Source of the DNA: Dechloromonas sp. H13
Lineage (GTDB): Bacteria; Pseudomonadota; Gammaproteobacteria; Burkholderiales; Rhodocyclaceae
DNA length: 64,000 nucleotides
Reading direction: 5' to 3'
Assembly: GCF_009469615.1 (NCBI RefSeq)
Contig: NZ_SSXX01000004.1
Coordinates: 248,001 to 312,000 of the forward strand
Under the pieces are notes generated by a model, which saw only the letters and a program-made list of their open reading frames with translations, did no database searches and was not told the DNA's origin. Shown here in pieces: positions 1 through 6,878 of this stretch (positions within the stretch are counted from its first letter, which is position 1; each line of letters begins with the position of its first letter). The translations under genes were made by a program, and so were the position numbers.

Positions 1-314
1 GCCAGGGTCGGATTGGGAATCAGCTGCCAGCAGGCGACGCCGACCAGCGCCGACAGGACGTGCCCGGCCAGCACCGCCCACGGCTGGGCGAACGGGCTGT
101 GCGGCGCGGCGAAGATGAGTACTGCCGAGGCACCCATCGAGGGGACGATGACGAGCGCCGCCGTCGGCCCGACGAGCGCCCTGGTAACCACCAGCACGAG
201 CAGGATGCCGAGCGCGCCGCCGAGCGTGGCGACCAGTTGCTCGCCGGCATGGTGGCTGCTGGCCGGGAAGCCGATGAAGTGCCGGAAGCGCTGCGACCAA
301 GAGGCGTTCGTCAT
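1..314 (-). CDS. HPP family integral membrane protein (3' part outside window)
   Basis: The visible 104 residues start MTNASWSQRFRHFIGF and continue with two hydrophobic segments around a GASAVLIFAAPHSP motif, which is typical of the HPP family (named after a His-Pro-Pro motif). Members have four membrane helices, and in cyanobacteria one has been linked to nitrite transport; the function here is unknown. The ATG at 312-314 overlaps the hemerythrin stop (ATGA), so it is the last gene seen of a translationally coupled run with hemerythrin and an NnrS-like protein. The C-terminal half lies beyond the left edge. Family call is firm; role in nitrogen-oxide handling is inferred from neighbours. 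Confidence 0.8.
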   Translation of the reverse strand, partial: MTNASWSQRFRHFIGFPASSHHAGEQLVATLGGALGILLVLVVTRALVGPTAALVIVPSMGASAVLIFAAPHSPFAQPWAVLAGHVLSALVGVACWQLIPNPTL

Positions 315-715
315 TTTTGCCGGGGCTTGCCCAGGTCCAGGCAGGTTTGCGCCGCTTCGAACAATTCCTGCTCCTCGAAGCGGACATGTGCCCCGAGCAA
401 TTCCACGAAGCGCTCCAGCGCCGTCATATCGGCGTCGAGTAGGCGGGCGGCAAGGCTGCGCAGCTCGGCATGCTCGTTCAGCGTGCGCTGGACGAGCGCA
501 GTTTCACCGGCTTGCGCGAGCAGCGGCAGTACATCCGTTTCTTCGCGGACAAAATGTGGCCCCAGTTCGCTGCCGAATGCCTCGGCGCAGGCATTCGCCG
601 CCGCCGTGATCTGGCCCGGGTCGCCCGAGGCGATTGCGCGCCGGCCATGCAGCGCCAGTTTCAGGGCCAGGTGATGTTCGCGCGAAAGATCCTGCAAAGC
701 CTCATGGCGTTTCAT
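311..715 (-). CDS. hemerythrin HHE domain protein
   Basis: A 134-aa helical protein with the ligands expected of a hemerythrin-like di-iron site: HH in REHH near residue 14, H54-x3-E58 (PHFVREE), HAEL near residue 81 and HVRFEE near 110. HHE proteins bind O2 or NO, sense oxygen, or help repair iron centres damaged by nitrosative stress. There is no signal peptide, so it is cytoplasmic. It overlaps the NnrS-like gene upstream by 14 nt and the HPP gene downstream by 4 nt, which points to one transcript. Family assignment is good; the specific ligand is not determinable from sequence. Confidence 0.85.
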   Translation of the reverse strand: MKRHEALQDLSREHHLALKLALHGRRAIASGDPGQITAAANACAEAFGSELGPHFVREETDVLPLLAQAGETALVQRTLNEHAELRSLAARLLDADMTALERFVELLGAHVRFEEQELFEAAQTCLDLGKPRQK

Positions 716-1817
716 CGTGGGCCGCCTGTTCGGAAGAAAGGTGTTGCCGCTTGCCGCGCACGACGCTGATTAGGATGGTGGCGATGAACAGCAGCAGGGC
801 GCTGGCATTGGCCGCGCCGCCGGTGCGCAGCATGGCGAAATCGCCGGCCAGGCCGCCACCGACGCGCAGCGCCAGCGAGGCATGCAGCACCAGCAGCGGC
901 AGATAGAAAGCCGAATGGTAGGGAATCTTCACCCGCGCCACGGCCGGGAAAATGATCGGCGCGTGGCCGAAGACCATGGCGAATACAAAGCCGAGGCCGA
1001 TGGCGTGGAGTGCCGCATCGCGCCAGACGTGGGCGGGCAGCAGGGCGCCAGCCAGCCCGAGGGCGCCGGCCAGGGCCAGCCAGACATAGCCGGACAGCAG
1101 GCAAATGGCGATGAAACGCGTCAATCCCTGCTGCCGCGCATTGCGCCGGGCGATGTCGTAACGCAGCAGCCAGGCGGCGAGGGCGAGGAGCCCGGCGGCG
1201 AAGAACCGCAGGCCTTCGCTGGCGAACCACAGACTGAGCGTGGCGCCGGCCAGTATGGCGCCGACGATGAGCATGAAGCGCTGCTGCGCCGCCGGCGGGG
1301 TTGGCATGAAGCGGGTCAGTTCGAGACGTTCGCCGGCGATGGTCAATACCAGGAAGGCCAGCCACCAAGGTATGGCCGCGGCCAGCCCGCCACTCGCCAG
1401 CCAGGCCAGATTGCCGATCAGCCAGCAGCCGGCGCCGAGGGCGAGGACGATGGTGAACGGGGCGATCAGCCGGTGCAGCACCTGCAGGCTGGCGATGATC
1501 ATCACGATAGCGGCGACGATGGCGAGCGCCTGGGCGGCCCCGAGCGGGGCGCCGGTGAGCAGGCTGAAGCCGCCGAGGCCGGCGGCGGCCGGTGCCAGAT
1601 AGGCCCACAGGCGGCCGATGGCGACGGCGCGTTCGAGACTGATGACGGTGCCGAAGAAGGCGGAAATCATCAGCGCGCCATGCCAGCCGGCGGCGGCTGC
1701 AGCGAGCGGCGGCACATCCCAGGCGAGGCGCGCCAGCCCGGCGGCGACGCCGGCGAGCAGCGAGATCATGCCGAAGAAGAGCAGCGGCAGCCGGGCGGCC
1801 GGCGGCAGGTCGCGCAT
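702..1817 (-). CDS. NnrS-like multi-helix membrane protein
   Basis: A 371-aa very hydrophobic protein with about 10-12 predicted membrane spans. GWHGALMISAFFGTVISLERA near the N-terminus and AIGLGFVFAMVFGHAPIIFP near the C-terminus resemble the NnrS family, heme/copper membrane proteins linked to denitrification and nitrosative stress relief. The open frame extends to 1877 but that extension overlaps the upstream MIP18 gene. The ATG at 1815-1817 just after that gene's stop gives a hydrophobic N-terminus and is preferred. The hemerythrin gene follows with overlap. It could instead belong to a related uncharacterised clade of NnrS-like proteins. Confidence 0.7.
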   Translation of the reverse strand: MRDLPPAARLPLLFFGMISLLAGVAAGLARLAWDVPPLAAAAAGWHGALMISAFFGTVISLERAVAIGRLWAYLAPAAAGLGGFSLLTGAPLGAAQALAIVAAIVMIIASLQVLHRLIAPFTIVLALGAGCWLIGNLAWLASGGLAAAIPWWLAFLVLTIAGERLELTRFMPTPPAAQQRFMLIVGAILAGATLSLWFASEGLRFFAAGLLALAAWLLRYDIARRNARQQGLTRFIAICLLSGYVWLALAGALGLAGALLPAHVWRDAALHAIGLGFVFAMVFGHAPIIFPAVARVKIPYHSAFYLPLLVLHASLALRVGGGLAGDFAMLRTGGAANASALLLFIATILISVVRGKRQHLSSEQAAHDETP

Positions 1818-1825
1818 CGTCGTCG

Positions 1826-2143
1826 CTACCAGCCGAAATTGCGGCGCGTGCGCTCGCTCATCAGCGCCGGGCTCCACGGCGGTTCCCAGACCAGCGCGAC
1901 CTCCGCCTGCCAGCCGGGCGGCAGGCCGTCGGCGAGCGCGGCGCGCGCCTCGTCGACGATCATCTCGCCCATCGGGCAGGCCGGCGAGGTCATGGTCATG
2001 GCGACCCGGACGCGGCCGGCTGCGATGTCGATCTCGTAGACCAGCCCGAGGTCGACGATGTTGGCGCCCACTTCGGGGTCGATCACCTGGCGCAGCAGGG
2101 TGCGCACGCGGTCTTCGTCGGGCGGGGGGCTGGCTTCGGTCAT
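1826..2143 (-). CDS. MIP18/DUF59 family iron-sulfur assembly factor (SufT/PaaD-like)
   Basis: A 105-aa protein with the family core VIDPEVGANIVDLGLVYEI followed by TSPACPMGEMI, which contains the conserved Cys of the DUF59 fold. Relatives (SufT, PaaD, eukaryotic CIA2) help mature Fe-S proteins. The C-terminal VWEPPWSPALMSERTR matches the short bacterial type. It sits directly before the NnrS-like gene and after a cysteine-rich Fe-S protein, so a role in assembling a cluster in one of these neighbours is plausible but inferred. Confidence 0.85.
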   Translation of the reverse strand: MTEASPPPDEDRVRTLLRQVIDPEVGANIVDLGLVYEIDIAAGRVRVAMTMTSPACPMGEMIVDEARAALADGLPPGWQAEVALVWEPPWSPALMSERTRRNFGW

Positions 2144-2215
2144 GGTTGTTCGCGTTTCCGGGGACGATGAACTGCGATCATAGTGCGGCGCCGCCGGGGC
2201 GCGCCATGTGCTGCA

Positions 2216-2917
2216 TCAAGACGGGCGATGGATCTGGCGCAGGGTCTGCAGCGAAATAGAATACGAATGGCGCAGCTGGTCGACGTCGTAGCGATGCGCG
2301 GCGCCGACCGGGCAGGCGAGACGCGCCTGACAGGTCGCGGTGCAGGCCGAATCGGGCTGCAGGCGGTAGACGCTGCAGCGGGCGAGGGAAAAACTGCCGT
2401 CGGCCATGGCCTGGGCGGGGCAGGCGGTGATGCAGGGCCTGGCTGGGCAGCTGGTACAGGGGCTGCTGCGGTTGACCGCCGGAAAAGGCCGAAAACGGGT
2501 GTCGGCCAGCACGACGGCGCGGTAGGCGTACCACGTACCCCATTCGGGGTCGATGCCGACCATAAAGGGCGAGGCATGGTGCCATCCGGCGAGCGTGCCG
2601 AGCCGTTGCAGGCCGACCGGGTGGTCGCCGGGATAGACGAGGCGGAAGCGGCTGGCCGGCAGGTGCTCGGCGAAACAGCGTTCGATGCTGCGCACGGTGA
2701 AATCGTCGATCGGGTGTTCGCCACCGGCGCCGGCGGCCTTGACGCAGTCCCATAGCGCCTTGCCGGCATGGCCGAGGAGGATCAGCTGGCGGAAGGGGGC
2801 GGTGTCGCCCAGGGTGGCGGCGACGGCGGGCGGCAGGTCGGCGAGGTCGAAAACGTGCTGCCGGTTGAGTCCGCAACGATCGAAGGCCGCGCCGGGAAAG
2901 GGCTGGAAGCCGGTCAT
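2216..2917 (-). CDS. 4Fe-4S-type cysteine-rich protein of unknown function
   Basis: A 233-aa protein whose C-terminal third is cysteine-rich: SSPCTSCPARPCITACPAQA (CxxCx4Cx3CP, a ferredoxin-like ligand set), then further Cys at about 185, 196, 200 and 206. The N-terminal two thirds have no motif I recognise, although it is distantly reminiscent of the QueG-type epoxyqueuosine reductase layout. The start ATG at 2915-2917 lies 10 nt after the dacB stop. Overlapping open frames at 2140-2769 and 2178-2876 on the same strand are out-of-frame shadows. Fe-S binding is well supported; activity is unknown. Confidence 0.7.
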   Translation of the reverse strand: MTGFQPFPGAAFDRCGLNRQHVFDLADLPPAVAATLGDTAPFRQLILLGHAGKALWDCVKAAGAGGEHPIDDFTVRSIERCFAEHLPASRFRLVYPGDHPVGLQRLGTLAGWHHASPFMVGIDPEWGTWYAYRAVVLADTRFRPFPAVNRSSPCTSCPARPCITACPAQAMADGSFSLARCSVYRLQPDSACTATCQARLACPVGAAHRYDVDQLRHSYSISLQTLRQIHRPS

Positions 2918-2927
2918 CGCCGCCAGC

Positions 2928-4364
2928 TCACTCGCTTTCGAGGACGACGCTCTTCTCGCCCGCCCGTCGTTGCGCGACCCAGACCAGCAGGGCGTCGATG
3001 GCGGCGCTGCCGGCCTGCGCCTGCGGGTGGTTGATCAGGAAGGTCACCGCGTAGCGCCGGCCCTGGGCGTCGAGTGCGTAGCCGGCGGCGGTCTTGACGC
3101 CGTCCAGCGTGCCGGTCTTGATGTGGGCGCGACCGGTGGCCTGCGAGCCGTTGAGGCGCTTCTTCATGGTGCCGTCGATGCCGACGATGGGCAGGCTGGA
3201 GATGAATTCCGGCATCACCGGATTCTTCCAGGCGTCGAGCAGCAGGCGGTTGAGGCTGTCGGCGCTGATCCGCTCGCGCCGCGAGAGGCCGGAGCCGTTC
3301 TCGATTTCCAGTTCGGTGAAGCGCAGGCCGCGCGCGTTGAGCCAGTCGCCGATGCGCTGGCGCGAGCGTTCGGCAGTCGCCGGTTCGGTATCGTTGCCGA
3401 GCGTCAGATAGACCTGGCGGGCCATCACGTTGTTGCTGAACTTGTTGATGTCGCGCACGGCTTCGGCCAGCGGCGGCGATTCGTGGGTGGCGAGCAGCTT
3501 GCCGCCGGCGGGCACGGCGCCGCCACGCACCTGGCCGGCCAGCGTGCCGCCCAGTTCCTTCCACAGGCTGCGGATCAGCCCGCCGACCTGGGCATCGGCC
3601 GCCAGCGGCGAGAGGTTGAGCGCCTTCTCGCCGCACGCCGCGCTGTAGGTGCCGGTGAATTCGAGGCGATTGCCGGCGTTTTCCGGGATCAGGCGGACGT
3701 TGATGAAGTCCTTCCAGTTGCTGCCGCAGCCGCCTTCGCCGGCGCGCAACTGGTTGTCCACGCGCAGGCCGTCACTCGGCGTTTCCAGCAGTACGCGCGG
3801 CCGGCCGTTGTCGGGAAGCAGCGTGAAGCGCAGCGCGCGGAAGTTGATCAACAGGCCGTCCGGGCCGACGTTGTAGGGGCGCATCGGCTTGTCGTCGAAG
3901 GCGCCGGGGTCGATCGCCGGGACGTTGAAGACGGTGCGGTCGAGCACAACGTCGCCGGCGATGTGCCGGATGCCGCGCACCTGCAGCTGGCGCAGCAGGG
4001 CCCACAGGTGTTCGATCGAAAAGCGCGGGTCGCCGCTGCCCTTGAGGTACAAATTGCCGCTCAAAACCCCGTCGACCGCAGCAGCCTCGGTCCACGCCGT
4101 GGTCTTCCACGTCCACGCCGGGCCGAGCAGGTCGAGGGCGGCGTAGGTGGTGACCAGCTTCATGACCGAGGCGGGGTTCATCGCCTGCGCCGCGTTGTGG
4201 GCGACCAGCGGCTTGCCGGCATCGACCGGCTGGACGACGACAGCGACGCTGCTCGCCGGGATCTGCGCCGCCTTCAGCGCGCCGAGGACGCCGGGCGGCA
4301 GGCCGTCGGCGAGCGCCGGCAGGGTCAGAAGTCCGAGCGCCAGCAGCGTGCAACAGCGTTTCAT
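2928..4364 (-). CDS. dacB: D-alanyl-D-alanine carboxypeptidase/endopeptidase (PBP4)
   Basis: 478 aa with signal peptide MKRCCTLLALGLLTLPALA, so periplasmic. All three penicillin-binding signatures of peptidase family S13 are visible: SxxK in NPASVMKLVTT, SxN in NKFSNNVMARQ and KTG in HIKTGTLDGV. It trims or cleaves peptidoglycan cross-links. The open frame extends to 4718 but the extension is antisense-type shadow. The ATG at 4362-4364 overlaps the TGA of the old-yellow enzyme gene (ATGA), which fixes the start and implies translational coupling. Confidence 0.93.
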   Translation of the reverse strand: MKRCCTLLALGLLTLPALADGLPPGVLGALKAAQIPASSVAVVVQPVDAGKPLVAHNAAQAMNPASVMKLVTTYAALDLLGPAWTWKTTAWTEAAAVDGVLSGNLYLKGSGDPRFSIEHLWALLRQLQVRGIRHIAGDVVLDRTVFNVPAIDPGAFDDKPMRPYNVGPDGLLINFRALRFTLLPDNGRPRVLLETPSDGLRVDNQLRAGEGGCGSNWKDFINVRLIPENAGNRLEFTGTYSAACGEKALNLSPLAADAQVGGLIRSLWKELGGTLAGQVRGGAVPAGGKLLATHESPPLAEAVRDINKFSNNVMARQVYLTLGNDTEPATAERSRQRIGDWLNARGLRFTELEIENGSGLSRRERISADSLNRLLLDAWKNPVMPEFISSLPIVGIDGTMKKRLNGSQATGRAHIKTGTLDGVKTAAGYALDAQGRRYAVTFLINHPQAQAGSAAIDALLVWVAQRRAGEKSVVLESE

Positions 4365-5458
4365 GCGGCGAGCGTCGGGTAGTCGAGGTAGCCCTTTTCG
4401 CCGCCCTGGTAGAAGGTGTCGCGGTCGGGTTCGTTGAGTGGCGCGCCGCGGCGGAAGCGTTCGACGAGATCCGGGTTGGCGATCCACGCCTGACCATACG
4501 CGACCGCGTCGCACAGATTGGCGGCGAGGCGTGCCTCGCCTCTGGCCTGGTCGAGGGCGCCGTTGCTGATGACCGGCATCGTGGCGATGGGGCGGAAGTG
4601 GGCGCCGACGTCGAGCAGCGTGCCCGGCGTGTTGGCGACCTGCTTCGGCGACAGCGGCTCGGTCAGGTGCAGGTAGGCCAGCCCGTAACCGTTGGCGGTG
4701 CGCACGACGTGTTCCCACATCGGCACCGTGTCGGCGTCGACGGTGATGCCGTGGAAGTGGTTGAGCATCGGGTTGAGACGGAAACCGACGCGGTCGAGCG
4801 GCATGACTTCGCCGACGGCGTCGAGGACCTCGCGGAAGAAGCGGGCGCGGTTCTCATGACTGCCGCCGTACTCGTCGTCGCGCTGGTTCGACTGGTGCGA
4901 GAAGAACTGGTGGAACAGGTAGCCGTTCGACGAGTGGATCTCGATGCCGTCGAAGCCGGCCGCCATGGCATTGGCCGCGCCGTGCCGGAAATCGGCGACA
5001 GTGGCCTTGATCTCGTCGCGGGTCAGCGCGTGCGGGGTGACTGTTTCCGGGTGGCCGGTGGTCGAAAACATCTTCCAGTTCGGGTTGACCGCGGAAGGCG
5101 CCACCGGTGGCTGGCCGTCGTGGAATTCCGGCAGCGACAGGCGCCCGCAATGCCACAACTGGCAGACGATCAGGCCGCCGTTTTCATGCATGGCATCGGT
5201 GACCAGCCGCCAGCCCGCGACCTGCTCGGCCGACCAGATGCCCGGCGTGAACGGGTAGCCGCGACCCTGCGGCGAGACGATGGTGCCCTCGGAAACGATC
5301 AGCCCGGCACTCGCCCGCTGCGCGTAGTAGCGAGCCATCATTTCGGTCGGCACGTAGCCGGGGTTGTCGCAGCGGCAGCGCGTCAACGGCGCCATGACGA
5401 CGCGGTTCTTCAGTTCGAGGGCGCCGAGGCGGACGGGGGCGAGGAGTTTCTGGGTCAT
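4361..5458 (-). CDS. nemA: old yellow enzyme family alkene reductase
   Basis: 365 aa starting MTQKLLAPVRLGALELKN. OYE hallmarks: NRVVMAPLTR, the GLIVSEGT loop, HCGR, HSSNGYLFHQF and YGGS of the FMN-binding barrel. Members reduce activated C=C bonds and nitro compounds with NAD(P)H. The symbol reflects similarity to N-ethylmaleimide reductase; the substrate is unknown. The start at 5458 is chosen from the family N-terminus; an in-frame ATG at 5491 would place a terminator hairpin inside the coding region. No Shine-Dalgarno sequence sits in front of 5458. In the ancestral chromosome this gene followed ychF directly. Confidence 0.88.
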   Translation of the reverse strand: MTQKLLAPVRLGALELKNRVVMAPLTRCRCDNPGYVPTEMMARYYAQRASAGLIVSEGTIVSPQGRGYPFTPGIWSAEQVAGWRLVTDAMHENGGLIVCQLWHCGRLSLPEFHDGQPPVAPSAVNPNWKMFSTTGHPETVTPHALTRDEIKATVADFRHGAANAMAAGFDGIEIHSSNGYLFHQFFSHQSNQRDDEYGGSHENRARFFREVLDAVGEVMPLDRVGFRLNPMLNHFHGITVDADTVPMWEHVVRTANGYGLAYLHLTEPLSPKQVANTPGTLLDVGAHFRPIATMPVISNGALDQARGEARLAANLCDAVAYGQAWIANPDLVERFRRGAPLNEPDRDTFYQGGEKGYLDYPTLAA

Positions 5459-5462
5459 GATG

Positions 5463-5489
5463 AAAAAAGGGGAGCCTGAAAGCTCCCCC
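5463..5489 (-). terminator. Rho-independent terminator, ancestral ychF terminator
   Basis: On the minus strand a 7-bp GC stem (GGGGAGC/GCTCCCC) with a 6-nt loop is followed by six T. It lies just 3' of the displaced ychF stop codon (TGA at 5519-5521) and just 5' of the old-yellow enzyme ATG. It therefore looks like the original ychF terminator, now separated from ychF by island 1. Confidence 0.8.
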
Positions 5490-5520
5490 ATTCTAGCGGT
5501 CCGGCGGCGGAGGCGGTATC

Positions 5521-5538
5521 AGACGTTGAACAAAAAGT
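5521..5538. repeat. attL of island 1 (displaced ychF 3' end)
   Basis: AGACGTTGAACAaaAAGT on the plus strand; it matches 21684-21701 at 16 of 18 positions, with the first 12 bases identical. Outward of it is the ancestral chromosome (ychF terminator, old-yellow enzyme); inward is island DNA. Confidence 0.85.
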
Positions 5539-5591
5539 GCGCCTCACCAATGGCTGCACTGCTTGGGTTTGCTGATTTCGATTTCATTCCA

Positions 5592-5613
5592 TACCCGGTT
5601 TTGTACCCGGCTT
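5592..5613. repeat. Candidate integrase arm-type sites, left end
   Basis: Two tandem copies of TACCCGGYTT (5592-5601 and 5604-5613), 54 bp inside attL. The same pair with nearly the same spacing occurs near the right end, in the same direction. Terminal repeats of this kind are what tyrosine recombinases of the lambda/P4 type bind with their N-terminal domain. Confidence 0.6.
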
Positions 5614-5812
5614 AAAAATTCCTCAATGCTGCCGCTTGCCTTCCAACAGGATCGAGCCGCCCATACCGCTACCATACCATTCAAGGGATTTACGATCAGC
5701 TACTAGGTCATCCTAATTCCACTCCGGGGCCGAAGAGCAGTTCTTCTTTCTCTCTCTGGCTGGACAATCTCGGTATCTTGCTATCAATACAGGTTGGTGC
5801 GAAGCGCCGGAA

Positions 5813-5946
5813 ATCCACTGGTTCGCTAGCTGTCTTGATTTTGGTCCGAAATGGTTTTCCAGTATTTCAACCCTGCCAAAGTGCCTACGATGCCCTTTGA
5901 AGCCGGAACCACCATTGGGGTACATGTACTGCTAGCACTCGAATAC
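5813..5946. repeat. Degenerate direct repeat, copy 1
   Basis: About 130 bp whose best-kept parts are ATGGTTTTCC, CCCTGCCAAA, TGAAGCCGG and CACTCGA, all recurring in order about 207 bp downstream. It lies in the gene-free left end of island 1 (5539-6149). Short minus-strand frames across both copies (5713-5925, 5978-6169) share FGRVE-like words only because the DNA is repeated; I do not call them genes. Confidence 0.6.
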
Positions 5947-6024
5947 GAATTGACCGCCATCGCCTCTCTGATAGACATCACGAGCGCCTAGAAATCAAGG
6001 GCGTTTGGAGCCAAACATTGAGGA

Positions 6025-6147
6025 CACACCGGTTCTTCAAATGTCCCGTTTTTGGTGCTGGAATGGTTTTCCGTGTTTCTACCCTGCCAAACAGCCTCTG
6101 AAGCCGGACCCAACATCCAACTGCATAAGCTTCTAACACTCGAGTAG
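6025..6147. repeat. Degenerate direct repeat, copy 2
   Basis: Second copy of the repeat at 5813-5946, with small indels; ends just before the stop codon of the metallopeptidase gene. Nothing else recognisable is present between 5614 and 6149. Confidence 0.6.
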
Positions 6148-6149
6148 CT

Positions 6150-6878
6150 TTAGTAATTCCACTCTTCATGCCCCAGTGGTGCCTGATTCAACATCTCCCG
6201 GTACTGCCGCCACTGGGGCAGGTGCGCCTCTAGCAATGCCGCGAACCGCTCATTGTGATGCCGCTCCAGCAGATGCACGAGTTCATGCACGACGATGTAT
6301 TCCAGACACTGGACCGGCTTCTTGGCTAGTTCCAGATTGAACCAAACACGCCGGGCAGTAAGGTTGCAGCTTCCCCACTTGGTTTTCATCTTCTTGATTC
6401 CCCAATCGGCGACCTGTATGCCGAGGATTGGTTGCCACTTCTCCAGCATCGGCGGGATCAACGCCTTGAGTTGTTCGCGATGCCAGCGCAGCAGCACGGC
6501 TTCCCGCTGGTCGGCAGTCGTGCCGGGGCGCACGAATAGATCGAGGCTGGCAATACCGCGCACGGCAACACGGGCTGGCGCATCCTGCTCATGCACCCGA
6601 AGACGGTAGCGCTGCCCGAGAAAGTAATGGCTCTCGCCATTCACCATCTCGCGCTGTGACTGGCGCGGCTGCTCGGCGAACTTGGCTTTCTGGCGCCGGA
6701 TCCAGCCGAGCTTGTCGATCACCGCCAGCCGCACGGCTTCGTCACTGATGACCAAGGGTGCCGCCACGCGTACCCGGCCATGGGGCGGATAGACGCCCAA
6801 GTGCAGGTTCTTGATGTCCTTGCGAACCACCTCCACCTTGATGCCGCTGACGGTGAGGTGGTGAATCTCAGTAGTCAT
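6150..6878 (-). CDS. YgjP/SprT-like M48-type zinc metallopeptidase
   Basis: 242 aa with a DUF45/YgjP layout: an N-terminal beta-rich part (residues 1-110), KTKWGSC at about 166-171, then the zinc motif HELVH at 198-202 with a further His at 207/208. Proteins of this family are often found next to hsdR in type I RM loci; their job there is not known to me. The ATG at 6876-6878 overlaps the last 11 nt of hsdR, so it is the last gene of the hsd operon. An earlier in-frame ATG at 6938 lies deep in hsdR and is not preferred. Confidence 0.85.
   Translation of the reverse strand: MTTEIHHLTVSGIKVEVVRKDIKNLHLGVYPPHGRVRVAAPLVISDEAVRLAVIDKLGWIRRQKAKFAEQPRQSQREMVNGESHYFLGQRYRLRVHEQDAPARVAVRGIASLDLFVRPGTTADQREAVLLRWHREQLKALIPPMLEKWQPILGIQVADWGIKKMKTKWGSCNLTARRVWFNLELAKKPVQCLEYIVVHELVHLLERHHNERFAALLEAHLPQWRQYREMLNQAPLGHEEWNY

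Noticed and set aside
2685-4382. Plus-strand open frame of 565 codons opposite dacB and the Fe-S gene
   Set aside because: Antisense to dacB, which has all three penicillin-binding motifs; the plus frame shows only shadow composition.
5713-6169. Two short minus-strand frames sharing FGRVE-like words
   Set aside because: Their similarity comes from the degenerate DNA repeat; they lack ribosome-binding sites and overlap little with any known family.
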